A stretch of 57,433 nt of DNA, taken from Rhizobiaceae bacterium. GTDB taxonomy: Bacteria; Pseudomonadota; Alphaproteobacteria; Rhizobiales; Rhizobiaceae. The notes beneath the pieces are model-generated. The model ran no database searches and was not told the origin of the DNA. It was given only the letters and a program-made list of their open reading frames with translations. The position numbers were made by a program, and so were the translations under genes. Positions 25,905 to 34,397 of this stretch are shown here, in pieces; position 1 is the first letter of the stretch; every line of letters starts with the position of its first letter. The stretch is from assembly GCA_019635715.1 (NCBI GenBank), contig JAHBYY010000021.1, positions 1-57,433 on the forward strand. The letters run 5' to 3'.

Positions 25905-26792
25905 TCAGACACCGTCCGCGGCGGCCTTCTCGAGAATCCAGTCCTTGACGGTCCGGGCGATCTTGCCCTTCGAGAGCGGCTGCTCGGTGATGTAGTAGTT
26001 CCAGGGGCTCGAGCAGCGCACGCCGAACGGCTCGGCCAAGAGGCCGCGACGCATGTAGGTGTGGGCCAGCGAGCGCTGGGTCGCCACCAGACCGGCACCC
26101 ATCGCCGCCAGTTCGAGCGCGATGTTGGAAGCGTTCGTCGTCATGCCCTTGTCGGAATCGATCATGTCGACGCCCAGCGCATCCGCAATGCACTGCCAGT
26201 ATTCCTGCCGTCCATGGACGAAGATCCAGTCGACCGCAAAGATATCGGCCGGGTCGCGGAGCGCCCTGTCTCCCTCCATCAGCGAGGGCGCGCACAGCAG
26301 CACCAGTTCCTCGGCCCACAGCGCCGTCGCGCCCGGCGGACGGTCGTCGAAACGGCGGGTGACGATGGTCAGGTCGGCGATCTGCTCGCTCAGATCCTCC
26401 CAGATGGTGCCGTGGAGCACGATCTCGATATCGGGGTGGTTCCTGCGGAACTCCGCCATGCAGCCGGCGAGCCAGTTTTCCGCCAGGCTCATCGGGCAGG
26501 AGACCACCACCGTGCGCTTGCGCGCCGAGGTGACGATCGCCTCTGTCGCCTGGTCGATCTGGTCGAGCGCCTGGCGCAATGTCGGCAGGAAGGCCTCGCC
26601 CATCTCGGTCAGCTTCAGGCTTCGCGGATAGCGGATGAAGAGCTGCCGGCCGATGTGGTGCTCGAGGGCGCGCACATGGGTGCTCACCGCAGCCTGGGTG
26701 TAGCCGAGTTCCTTGGCCGCCGCGGTGAAGCTCAGATGTCGCGCCGAACATTCGAAGGAGCGGATGTAGTTCAAGGGGGCGGGAGGCTTCAT
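25905..26792 (-). CDS. LysR-family transcriptional regulator
   Basis: This 295-residue LysR protein starts at ATG 26792 after AGGAG. The winged helix (residues 5-60) contains FTAAAKELGYTQAAVSTHVR and ALEHHIGRQLFIRYPRSL, and the ligand domain has VVVSCPMSLAENWLAG and ASNIALELAAMGAGLVATQR. It resembles GcvA/AmpR-type regulators. It is divergent from the MmgE/PrpD-sox-mtt operon across 179 bp and probably controls it. The effector is unknown; a pathway amine or imino acid would fit. Confidence 0.9.
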   Translation of the reverse strand: MKPPAPLNYIRSFECSARHLSFTAAAKELGYTQAAVSTHVRALEHHIGRQLFIRYPRSLKLTEMGEAFLPTLRQALDQIDQATEAIVTSARKRTVVVSCPMSLAENWLAGCMAEFRRNHPDIEIVLHGTIWEDLSEQIADLTIVTRRFDDRPPGATALWAEELVLLCAPSLMEGDRALRDPADIFAVDWIFVHGRQEYWQCIADALGVDMIDSDKGMTTNASNIALELAAMGAGLVATQRSLAHTYMRRGLLAEPFGVRCSSPWNYYITEQPLSKGKIARTVKDWILEKAAADGV

Positions 26793-26971
26793 GCCTGGGC
26801 TCCTGGATTCGCGACGGGTGGTATTCAAGGTGGTCCTAGAGCAAGGCGCGCAGGCCATCCAACCGGATGGCGACGTGGCATAGCTATTTTTGGCCATTGC
26901 CACCGAACTAATCGCGTGATTGCACGATGGACCTAATTTAATGATGGCGTCGGGCTCCTGGGAGGTGTGTC
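26793..26971. promoter_or_regulatory. divergent promoter and operator candidate
   Basis: The 179-bp gap contains the palindrome CCATCC-AACC-GGATGG (26855-26870). It then has a locally AT-rich stretch (26880-26950: ATAGCTATTTTTGG, CTAATTTAATGATG) where promoter elements could lie, and GGGAGGTG just before the GTG start at 26972. The palindrome is a good candidate for the LysR site. Confidence 0.5.
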
Positions 26972-28369
26972 GTGGCGGTATCGCCCCAGCCGCGCGAAGC
27001 GGCCGAAACGGAATTCGATGCGGCAGGGTGCGTTGCCGACTTCGTGCTGCGGCGGCCGATTTCAGCATTTCCGTCCGACGTCCTGCGGCAGGCCGCCTAT
27101 CTCTTCCTCGACACGCTCGGCATCGCCATCGCCGCCGGCCCCATGCAGGCCGGACGCATCGCCCGCGACGCCGCCGCCGCGCTCTACGGTTCGTCGGATC
27201 CCGACAACAGCGCGCGCATGCTGTTCGACGGCCGCCGGGTCAGCATGGCCGGCGCCGCCTTCGCGGCGGCAACGCAGACCGACAATCTCGACGGGCACGA
27301 CGGCTACAGTCCGACCAAGGGACATATCGGCGTCGCCGTCATCCCGGCGCTGGCCGCGCTGGCGGAGGCCCTGCCCGAACTGACCGGCCCGCAGGCGCTC
27401 GCCGCGCTGGTCACCGGCTACGAGGTCGCCGGGCGGGCCGGCATCGCGCTGCATGCCACCGTGTCGGACTACCATACCTCGGGCGCCTGGAATGCGGTCG
27501 GCGTCGCGGCGGTGGCGGCGCGCCTGCGCGGCTTCGACGATGTCCTGCTGCGCGAGGCGCTCGGCATCGCCGAGTATCATGGGCCGCGCAGCCAGATGAT
27601 GCGCGAGATCGCCACGCCGACCATGCTGCACGACGGCTCGGGAATGGGAGCGCTGGTCGGCCTGTCGGCCGCGGTGCTGGCGCAGATGGGCTTCACCGGG
27701 GCTCCGGCGATCACCGTGGAGGCGCCGGATGTCGCCCGCCACTGGGCCGATCTCGGCACGTTCTGGCAGTCGCTCCACCAATATGTGAAGCCCTATCCGA
27801 TTTGCCGCTGGGCCCACGCCGCCATCGACGGCACCCGCTCGCTGATCATGGCGCATGGCCTGTCGGCAGAGGACATCGGGAAGGTCCACGTCAACAGCTT
27901 CGACCAGGCCGTGGCGCTCTATCCGGGCATGCCCGACACGACCTCGAAGGCGCAGTACAGCCTGCGCTTTTCCGTCGCCACCTACATCCTCAACGGGCGG
28001 ATCGGGCTGGAGCATATTTCCGGCGCCGGGCTGCGGAACGAGGCCGTCGCGGCGATGCTGGAGCGCATCAGCGTCGCGCAGTCCGACCGCCACAATGCCC
28101 GCTTTCCGGTCGGCCGCTGGGCCGATGTGGCGATCACCACGACAGACGGCCGGACGCTTCTATCCGGCGACGTGCATGCACGCGGCGGCCCGGAATCGCC
28201 GCTGTCGCGCTCCGATGTCGAGGCAAAATACATGGAGTTCGCGGTTCCGGTGCTGGGCGAGCCGCGCGCCGCCGCGATCAGGGATGCCATCCTGTCGCTG
28301 ACCGCGCCGCGAAGCCGCTTCGCCGATCTTGCCGCCCTGCTCTACGACCCGCCAGCGGCCGGCGGCTGA
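26972..28369 (+). CDS. MmgE/PrpD family protein
   Basis: The 465-residue protein has family landmarks: FLDTLGIAIAAGP, the conserved segment NLDGHDGYSPTKGHIG (with the active-site-type Asp and His), YHTSGAWNAVGVAA and KPYPICRWAHAAIDG. Members include 2-methylcitrate dehydratase (PrpD), cis-aconitate decarboxylase and iminodisuccinate epimerase from Agrobacterium. Beside amine-oxidising genes, an epimerase or dehydratase acting on an amino or imino dicarboxylate is more likely than methylcitrate metabolism, but this is inference. The start is GTG 26972 with a strong GGGAGG site. It ends one base before soxB and is first in the operon. Confidence 0.85.
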   Translation: MAVSPQPREAAETEFDAAGCVADFVLRRPISAFPSDVLRQAAYLFLDTLGIAIAAGPMQAGRIARDAAAALYGSSDPDNSARMLFDGRRVSMAGAAFAAATQTDNLDGHDGYSPTKGHIGVAVIPALAALAEALPELTGPQALAALVTGYEVAGRAGIALHATVSDYHTSGAWNAVGVAAVAARLRGFDDVLLREALGIAEYHGPRSQMMREIATPTMLHDGSGMGALVGLSAAVLAQMGFTGAPAITVEAPDVARHWADLGTFWQSLHQYVKPYPICRWAHAAIDGTRSLIMAHGLSAEDIGKVHVNSFDQAVALYPGMPDTTSKAQYSLRFSVATYILNGRIGLEHISGAGLRNEAVAAMLERISVAQSDRHNARFPVGRWADVAITTTDGRTLLSGDVHARGGPESPLSRSDVEAKYMEFAVPVLGEPRAAAIRDAILSLTAPRSRFADLAALLYDPPAAGG

Positions 28370-28370
28370 C

Positions 28371-29612
28371 ATGCCGCTGCGTCTGCTGAAATACGGCTTC
28401 AGCCGGGACTATCCGGTCAGCGGCGACATTCCGGAAACGCCGGAGCTGCGTCCGTCCTACGACGTGGTGATCGTCGGCGGCGGCGGGCATGGGCTGTCCT
28501 GCGCCCACCATCTGGCGAAGTATCACGGCATCAGCAGCGTCGCCGTGCTGGAGAAGGGCTATCTCGCCGGCGGCAACACCGCCCGCAACACCACCACGAT
28601 CCGGTCGAACTACATCACGCCGGAGGGCGTCGCCTTCTACAAGGAGGCGGTCGAGCTTTTCGAGCGCATGTCCGACGAGCTCGACTTCAACGTGATGTTC
28701 TCGCAGCGCGGCCAGCTCACGCTGGCGCACACCGAGGCGACCCTGCGCAGCTTCCATTTGCGCGCCGAGGTCGGCAAGCACATGGGCACGCGCACCGAGG
28801 TCGTCGACCAGAAGGGCGTCGAGGACCTCGTTCCGCAGCTCAACATGGACTATGGCGGCGCGCTGGAAATCCTCGGAGGGCTCTGGCACGCCGATGGCGG
28901 CACCGCCCGCCATGATGCGGTCGCCTGGGGCTATGCGGCCCAGGCCGGCAGACGCGGCGTCGAGATCCACCAGCGCACGGAAGTTCTGGGGTTCGAGCTT
29001 TCGGGAAATCGCGTCACCGCCGTCAAGACCGATCGCGGCACGGTTCGCTGCGGCCAGGTGCTGATCGCCACCGGCGGCATGAACTACGATGTCGCGCTGA
29101 TGGCCGGCGTCGAGCTGCCGATCCGCAGCTATCCCTTGCAGGCGATGGTGACGCAGCCGCTGAAACCTTGGCTGAACACGCTGGTGTCCTCGGTTTCGCT
29201 GCACACCTATCTGGTGCAGTCGTCGCGCGGCGAGATCGTCATCGGCGGCGGCTCCGACCCCTATCAGCTCTATTCGACGCGCTCGACGCTCGACATGAAG
29301 GAACATCTGGCCGAGGGCGCGGTGCATCTCTTCCCCTTCCTGCAAGGCGTGCGGCTGCTGCGCCAATGGGCCGGCATCACCGACATGACGCCCGACTACA
29401 GCCCGATCATGGGCGCCAGCCCGGTCGACAATCTGTGGCTCGACTGCGGCTGGGGCACCTGGGGCTTCAAGGCGACCGGCGTGGCCGGCAAGCGCATGGC
29501 CGAGACCATCGCGACCGGCCGCGTGCCCGACATCCTGAAACCATTCTCGCTGGAACGCTTCACGACGTTCCGGCTGCTCAACGAGATGGGTGCCACGGCG
29601 GCGAGCCACTAG
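28371..29612 (+). CDS. soxB: heterotetrameric sarcosine oxidase-like beta subunit
   Basis: The 413-residue flavoprotein has a dinucleotide fold (VVIVGGGGHGLSCAHHLAK), the family segments GNTARNTTTIRSNY and GGTARHDAVAWGYA, and the C-terminal DCGWGTWGFKATGVAGKRMA. The His at about position 181 in ARHD is the expected covalent FMN site of this subunit (family knowledge). In the heterotetramer it oxidises sarcosine to glycine, the iminium and methyl carbon going on to the alpha subunit. It starts one base after the MmgE/PrpD gene. Because the delta partner is atypical, the true substrate could be another N-methyl amino acid. Confidence 0.9.
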   Translation: MPLRLLKYGFSRDYPVSGDIPETPELRPSYDVVIVGGGGHGLSCAHHLAKYHGISSVAVLEKGYLAGGNTARNTTTIRSNYITPEGVAFYKEAVELFERMSDELDFNVMFSQRGQLTLAHTEATLRSFHLRAEVGKHMGTRTEVVDQKGVEDLVPQLNMDYGGALEILGGLWHADGGTARHDAVAWGYAAQAGRRGVEIHQRTEVLGFELSGNRVTAVKTDRGTVRCGQVLIATGGMNYDVALMAGVELPIRSYPLQAMVTQPLKPWLNTLVSSVSLHTYLVQSSRGEIVIGGGSDPYQLYSTRSTLDMKEHLAEGAVHLFPFLQGVRLLRQWAGITDMTPDYSPIMGASPVDNLWLDCGWGTWGFKATGVAGKRMAETIATGRVPDILKPFSLERFTTFRLLNEMGATAASH

Positions 29613-29880
29613 AGCCTGCTATGGACTTGGGATGGAGGCTGCGTTGATGAGCGAAGAGCCGAATGCCAGGAGGGGCGCGAGGCCGATACCAAATGGTATC
29701 GGTGAGTGGCCCGACGCCGCAGGCGGCCTTCGCTCATCAACCCGCAGGGCCGCGCCGCTTTTCGGCGGCCGGGGCGTCGCCGATCTTGCCGGTATTCCCG
29801 ATACCGGTCTGCGACCGGCTCCTGCCGGGCGCACGAAAATCGGCTGCGGCGCGGCCCCATCCGAAGTCCATAACAGGCTC
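29612..29880. repeat. 269-bp MITE-like element with terminal inverted repeats
   Basis: The ends 29612-29634 (GAGCCTGCTATGGACTTGGG...) and 29858-29880 are inverted copies over 23 bp with two mismatches. Inside are a perfect 14-bp inverted repeat, GTTGATGAGCGAAG (29643-29656) with CTTCGCTCATCAAC (29728-29741), a small hairpin GATACC-AAAT-GGTATC (29685-29700), and another, CCGGTAT-TCCCG-ATACCGG (29789-29807). It fills the gap between soxB and soxD almost exactly. It encodes no supported protein. It could be an inactive miniature transposable element or a folded RNA region. Confidence 0.75.
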
Positions 29881-29885
29881 CAGCC

Positions 29886-30152
29886 ATGAAGCTGCTCACC
29901 TGCCCGATGAACGGCCCGCGCAACATCGACGAGTTCCAGTCGTTCGGCCCGGTGCGCGATCTGATCGATCCGGACGCCACGCCGGATGCGGACTGGTCGC
30001 GCAGCCTGTTCCGCGCCGAGAACCGCAGAGGCGTCGTCGTCGAATGGTGGCGGCACGTGCCCAGCAACTATTTCTTCCTGGCCGAGCGCGACATCGTCAG
30101 CAACGTCGTCCTGCGTACCTACGCGCCGCCTGCACGCGACGGGAAGCCATGA
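29886..30152 (+). CDS. soxD: sarcosine oxidase-like delta subunit lacking zinc-site cysteines
   Basis: The protein is 88 residues, close to the usual SoxD size, and sits between soxB and soxA. In classical SoxD a zinc ion is held by a CPxCG motif, a His and a later Cys. Here the first motif reads TCPMNGPRNIDEF, with Cys6 kept but the second cysteine replaced by Asn9. The later region reads WWRHVPSNYFFLAERD, with His57 kept but no cysteine. It probably does not bind zinc in the usual way. I recall a CPxNGPRN-type SoxD subgroup in rhizobia, so this may mark a functional subfamily. The stop overlaps the soxA start as ATGA. Confidence 0.85.
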   Translation: MKLLTCPMNGPRNIDEFQSFGPVRDLIDPDATPDADWSRSLFRAENRRGVVVEWWRHVPSNYFFLAERDIVSNVVLRTYAPPARDGKP

Positions 30153-32890
30153 ACCGCCTGCCCGCACCCTTCGGCAGCCGGATCGACCGGAGCCGGCCCG
30201 TCCGCTTCACCTTCGAAGGCAAATCCTTCGAGGGCTTCGAGGGCGACTGCATCGCCAGCGCGCTCGCCGCGTCCGGCCAATGGGTTCTGTCGCGCTCGTT
30301 CAAATATCATCGGCGGCGCGGCGTCATGAGCATGACCGGCGCCGACGCCAACGCGCTCGTCCAGCTCCCCGCCGATCCGAACGCGCCGGCCGAGCTGACC
30401 CGGCTTCGGGAAGGCATGCGGGTCACCGCCCAGAACGTCAACGGCTCGCTGGAGCACGACCGCGACGCGATCATCGATCGCTTCGGTCGCTTCCTGCCGG
30501 TCGGCTTCTACTACCGCACCTTCATGGGACCGGGCAGCAATGGCTGGTATCGGCTCTGGGAGCCGATGATCCGCCGCAAGGCGGGCCTCGGCATCGTCGA
30601 CACGGCAGCCGAACATCGCGACTTCGACAAGGCCCATCTGCATTGCGACGTGCTGGTGGTCGGCGCCGGTCCGGCCGGTTTGGCCGCGGCGATCGACGCC
30701 GCGGAAGGCGGCGCGGACGTGGTGCTCTGCGACGAGAATCCGGAGATCGGCGGCTCGCTGACCTGGGGCCGCCACGACCCGAACATCCTCGCCGGTCTGG
30801 CGGGGCGCCTCGCCGCGCTGTCCAACGTCAAGGTGCTCACCGACACTGTGTGCAACGGCTGGTACGAGGACAACTGGCTGCCGCTGATCCAGGGCAACCG
30901 TCTTTATCGGACACGCGCGCGCGAAGTGGTGATCGCCACCGGCACGATCCGGCAGCCGGCGATCTTCCGCAACAACGACCTGCCCGGCATCATGCTCGGC
31001 AGCGCCGCGCAGCGGCTGATCCGCCACTACGGCGTGCGGCCGGGCGCCACCGCCGTCGTCCAGGCCGCAAGCGACGAGGGCTATGCCGTCGCGCTCGATC
31101 TTCTCGACGCAGGCGTCAGGCTGGCGCTGGTCGCCGATCCGCGCCCCACCGCCGAAGCCGGCCCGTTCGAACGCGAATTGCACGAGCGTGGCGTTCAAGT
31201 GGAACGCGGCGCAGGCGTTGCCGAGGCGGAGGGCACAGGCGGCAACCGGCATCTGGCGCGCGTCCGTGTCGGCCGGAGCTGGATCGATTGCGACCTGCTG
31301 GCGGTCTCCGCCGGCGAGGTTCCGGCCTGGCAACTGCCATGTCAGGCCGGCGGCAAGGTCGGCTACGACACAGCAAGCGCCGCGATGACGCTGACCATGC
31401 CCGATGCGCCGGTCAGGCTGGCCGGCGGCGTGGCCGGGCTCGACGCCCCGCAATACGCGCAACCCATCGTTGCCAATAAGAAGGGCCGCGATTTCGTCGA
31501 CTTCGACGAGGATCTGCAGGTCAAGGATCTGCAGAACGCGGTCAAGGAGGGCTATCGCGAGATCGAACTCGTCAAGCGCTTCACCACCGTCGGCATGGGT
31601 CCGAGCCAGGGGCGGCATTCGGCGCTGGCCACCGCCCGCATCGTCGCCGAAGCGACCAGCCGCACGGTCGCGGCCGTCGGCGTGACGACGGCGCGACCGC
31701 CGGTTGGCCCCGAAATCCTCGGCGTGCTTGCCGGCCATCACGAGCCGCCGGAGCGCCGCACCGCGCTTCATGCGCGCCACCTCGCGCTCGGGGCGGTGAT
31801 GAAGCCGGTCGGCGCCTGGTGGCGTCCCTATTCCTACGGGGCGGGGGATACGGCGGTGCGCGAGGAGATCCTGGCGGTGCGCGAAGGCGTCGGCCTGCTC
31901 GACGTCTCGACCCTCGGCAAGCTGGAGGTGCGCGGCCCCGACGCCGGCCAGTTCCTCGACCGCCTCTACACCATGGCGCACGCCAGCCAGCCGGTCGGAC
32001 GCGTCCGCTACTGCCTGATGCTCAACGAGATGGGCTCGGTCGTCGACGACGGCGTCGCCTACCGGCTTGCCGACGACCGCTTCTATGTGACCGCGACGAC
32101 CGGCGCGGTGGCGCGCGTCTATGCCGACATGCTGTTCTGGAACGCGCAGTGGCGGCTGAAAGTCGATGTGCTGAACCTCACCGGCGCCTTCTCCGGCCTC
32201 AACGTCACCGGACCGAACGCCCGGACGGTCCTTCAGCATCTCGCCAGCGACATCGATTTCGGCCGGGACGCCTTCCCCTATCTGCATGGCCGCGAGGGTG
32301 TGGTGGCCGGCATTCCGGTCCGCGTCATGCGCATCGGCTTCACCGGAGAGCTCAGCTTCGAGCTCCATTGCCCGTCCAGCTTCGCACCGGCACTCTGGGA
32401 TGCGGTGCTGGTGGCCGGCGGGCGGCACGGCCTGCGTCCCTACGGGCTTGAGGCATCGCGCATCCTGCGGCTGGAGAAGGGCCACATCCTGATCGGCCAG
32501 GACACCGACGCCATCACCACGCCGGACGAGCTCGGCTTCGGCTGGGCCGTGTCGAAGAAGAAGCCGTTCTTCGTCGGCAAGCGCTCGATCGAGATGCGGG
32601 CGCGGCTCGGCCAGACCCGTAAGCTGGTCGGGCTGCGTTTCCCTGCCGATGCGAGCGAAATCCCCGGAGAAAGCTGCCTCGTGCTCAAGGATGGCGCGCC
32701 GGCCGGGCAGATCACCTCCGTCGGCTTCTCGCCGACGCTCGGCTGCTCGATCGCGCTGGCCTATGTCCATATCGACGACGCCGCCGAAGGCAGCATGGTC
32801 ACGGTGAAGTGCCGCAGCGGGCAGCGCCTGCGGGTGCCGGTTGCCGGACACGCCTTCGTCGACCCCTCGAACGCGCGCCAGGAGTTGTGA
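30149..32890 (+). CDS. soxA: heterotetrameric sarcosine oxidase-like alpha subunit
   Basis: The 913-residue protein has the SoxA layout. An N-terminal ferredoxin-fold domain without cluster cysteines (FTFEGKSFEGFEGDCIASAL) is followed by a nucleotide-binding oxidoreductase domain (VVGAGPAGLAAAIDAAEGG, about residue 170) and C-terminal GcvT-type folate domains from about residue 560 (DVSTLGKLEVRGPDAGQFLD, RIGFTGELSFELHCP). It channels the iminium product to tetrahydrofolate to give 5,10-methylene-THF. The ATG at 30149 overlaps the soxD stop. The same frame stays open upstream through soxD and the repeat, but this is not coding. Confidence 0.92.
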   Translation: MNRLPAPFGSRIDRSRPVRFTFEGKSFEGFEGDCIASALAASGQWVLSRSFKYHRRRGVMSMTGADANALVQLPADPNAPAELTRLREGMRVTAQNVNGSLEHDRDAIIDRFGRFLPVGFYYRTFMGPGSNGWYRLWEPMIRRKAGLGIVDTAAEHRDFDKAHLHCDVLVVGAGPAGLAAAIDAAEGGADVVLCDENPEIGGSLTWGRHDPNILAGLAGRLAALSNVKVLTDTVCNGWYEDNWLPLIQGNRLYRTRAREVVIATGTIRQPAIFRNNDLPGIMLGSAAQRLIRHYGVRPGATAVVQAASDEGYAVALDLLDAGVRLALVADPRPTAEAGPFERELHERGVQVERGAGVAEAEGTGGNRHLARVRVGRSWIDCDLLAVSAGEVPAWQLPCQAGGKVGYDTASAAMTLTMPDAPVRLAGGVAGLDAPQYAQPIVANKKGRDFVDFDEDLQVKDLQNAVKEGYREIELVKRFTTVGMGPSQGRHSALATARIVAEATSRTVAAVGVTTARPPVGPEILGVLAGHHEPPERRTALHARHLALGAVMKPVGAWWRPYSYGAGDTAVREEILAVREGVGLLDVSTLGKLEVRGPDAGQFLDRLYTMAHASQPVGRVRYCLMLNEMGSVVDDGVAYRLADDRFYVTATTGAVARVYADMLFWNAQWRLKVDVLNLTGAFSGLNVTGPNARTVLQHLASDIDFGRDAFPYLHGREGVVAGIPVRVMRIGFTGELSFELHCPSSFAPALWDAVLVAGGRHGLRPYGLEASRILRLEKGHILIGQDTDAITTPDELGFGWAVSKKKPFFVGKRSIEMRARLGQTRKLVGLRFPADASEIPGESCLVLKDGAPAGQITSVGFSPTLGCSIALAYVHIDDAAEGSMVTVKCRSGQRLRVPVAGHAFVDPSNARQEL

Positions 32891-32892
32891 GC

Positions 32893-33462
32893 ATGGCGCC
32901 GGGCATTCGCACCTTCCCATTCGACCATGGCGGCGCAGCGAACGGCACCGTGCTGCCAACCGGCAGCGTGGCGCTTGCCGACCTCACGGCACAGCCACGA
33001 TTCGGCCTGAAGGGGCCGGGCAGCAGCGCCTGGCTCGAAGCGCACGGCGTGGCGCTGCCGCCGGTCAACCGTGTGGCCGTTCACCAGGGCATGCGGGTCC
33101 TGCGGCTCGGCGGCGAGGACATGCTGCTGACGGCAGAGAATGCCGCGCCGGCGCTTGCGGATCTGCAAGGAGCCTGGACTGCGGAAACGTCCGCGAAGGG
33201 CTATTCGTCATGGCGCGAGGAAGGCTGGGCGTGGATGCGCCTGTCCGGCCCGGCGCTGCAGCCGGCGCTCGCCCGCCTCTGCGCGCTCGACCTGCGCCCG
33301 ACGCGCTTCGCCACCGACGAGATCGCCCAGACACGCTTTGCCGGGGTCGAGGCTGTGCTGCTTCGCACCGGCCACGCCTTCGACGTGTTCTTCGACGTCA
33401 CAGCGTCGGCTTTCGTCGCTCGTGCGGTGGCGGCCGTCGAGAAACACTGCGCCAATTCGTAG
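32893..33462 (+). CDS. soxG: sarcosine oxidase-like gamma subunit
   Basis: This 189-residue protein matches SoxG in size and place (fourth in soxBDAG), and has a weak GcvT-like pattern: RFGLKGPGSSAWLEAHG at the start, GWAWMRLSGP, ARLCALDLRPTRFAT and a C-terminal LLRTGHAFDVFFDV. It lies two bases after the soxA stop. SoxG has no cofactor of its own and stabilises the tetramer. It is divergent in sequence, and the assignment relies partly on context. Confidence 0.82.
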   Translation: MAPGIRTFPFDHGGAANGTVLPTGSVALADLTAQPRFGLKGPGSSAWLEAHGVALPPVNRVAVHQGMRVLRLGGEDMLLTAENAAPALADLQGAWTAETSAKGYSSWREEGWAWMRLSGPALQPALARLCALDLRPTRFATDEIAQTRFAGVEAVLLRTGHAFDVFFDVTASAFVARAVAAVEKHCANS

Positions 33463-33478
33463 GAAGTGGAGACTGGAA

Positions 33479-34390
33479 ATGGACCGACCGCAGGGCATCG
33501 TCGCGCCGATCCTGACGCCGTTCGAGAATGACGGGCGCATCGCGCGCGACCTCTGGATTGCCCACGCCAAGTGGGTGCTGGCGCAGGGTGCGCACTATCT
33601 CTCGCCGTTCGGCACCACCGGGGAGGCGCTGTCCGTTTCCCTGCGCGAACGGATGGAAGCGCTGCAATGGCTGGTCGACGCCGGCATCCCGCCGTCGGTG
33701 ATGATGCCGGGCACGGGACTGACGGCACTGCCGGAGACCGCCGAACTGTCGTCGCATGCGGTCGGGCTGGGCTGCGCCGGCGTGATGGTGCTGCCATCGT
33801 TCTTCTACACCGCCGCCGGCGACAACGGGCAGTATCGCTACTACAGCGAACTCGTCGAACGCATCGCCAGCCCGGCGCTGCGTATGATCCTCTACCATAT
33901 TCCGCAGAATTCCGGCGTCCCGGTCAGCCCGGCCCTGACCCGCCGCCTGAGCGAGGCGTTTCCCGGCACGGTCGTCGCCTACAAGGACAGCGCCGGCGAT
34001 TTCGCCAACACCGCCGCGGTGATCGCCGCGGCGCCGAACGTCGCGGTATTCCCGAGTTCCGAAGGCCAGCTCGTGATGGGCCTCGCCGGCGGCGGCGCGG
34101 GCTGCATCTCGGCGACCGTCAACCTCAACGCGGCGGCGATCCGACAGCTCTATGAGGCGGCGAAGGCAGGCGCGGACCTTGCCGAGCCCGATGCGGCGGT
34201 CAAGGCGTTCCGGCTGACCGTCCAGAAGGCCGGCCTGATCGGTTCGATGAAGGCGGCGCTCGCCGTGCGTTCCGGCGACCGGCGCTGGCTCAACATGCGC
34301 GCGCCGCACGAGAACCCGACGCTCGCCGCCGGCGAGGCACTGCTCACCGACCTCGGCCCGCTTGCGGACCACATCAGGTTCGGCGGCTGA
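33479..34390 (+). CDS. dihydrodipicolinate synthase (DapA) family lyase
   Basis: The 303-residue TIM-barrel protein belongs to the class I aldolase/DapA family. It has the GTTGE motif (45-49), Tyr139 in MILYHIPQ and the Schiff-base lysine Lys169 in VVAYKDSAGDF. It is unlikely to be the lysine-pathway enzyme, because it is in a catabolic operon. Family members also include hydroxyproline-pathway pyrroline-4-hydroxy-2-carboxylate deaminase, keto-deoxy sugar acid dehydratases and N-acetylneuraminate lyase. With amine demethylation genes, an imino-acid or 2-oxo acid role is reasonable but unproved. It starts 17 bases after soxG. Confidence 0.88.
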   Translation: MDRPQGIVAPILTPFENDGRIARDLWIAHAKWVLAQGAHYLSPFGTTGEALSVSLRERMEALQWLVDAGIPPSVMMPGTGLTALPETAELSSHAVGLGCAGVMVLPSFFYTAAGDNGQYRYYSELVERIASPALRMILYHIPQNSGVPVSPALTRRLSEAFPGTVVAYKDSAGDFANTAAVIAAAPNVAVFPSSEGQLVMGLAGGGAGCISATVNLNAAAIRQLYEAAKAGADLAEPDAAVKAFRLTVQKAGLIGSMKAALAVRSGDRRWLNMRAPHENPTLAAGEALLTDLGPLADHIRFGG

Positions 34391-34397
34391 CGATTCC

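Noticed and set aside
30119-32959. 946-codon minus-strand frame opposite soxA
   Set aside because: Shadow of soxA in high-GC DNA; soxA has clear domains, whereas the reverse frame has none.
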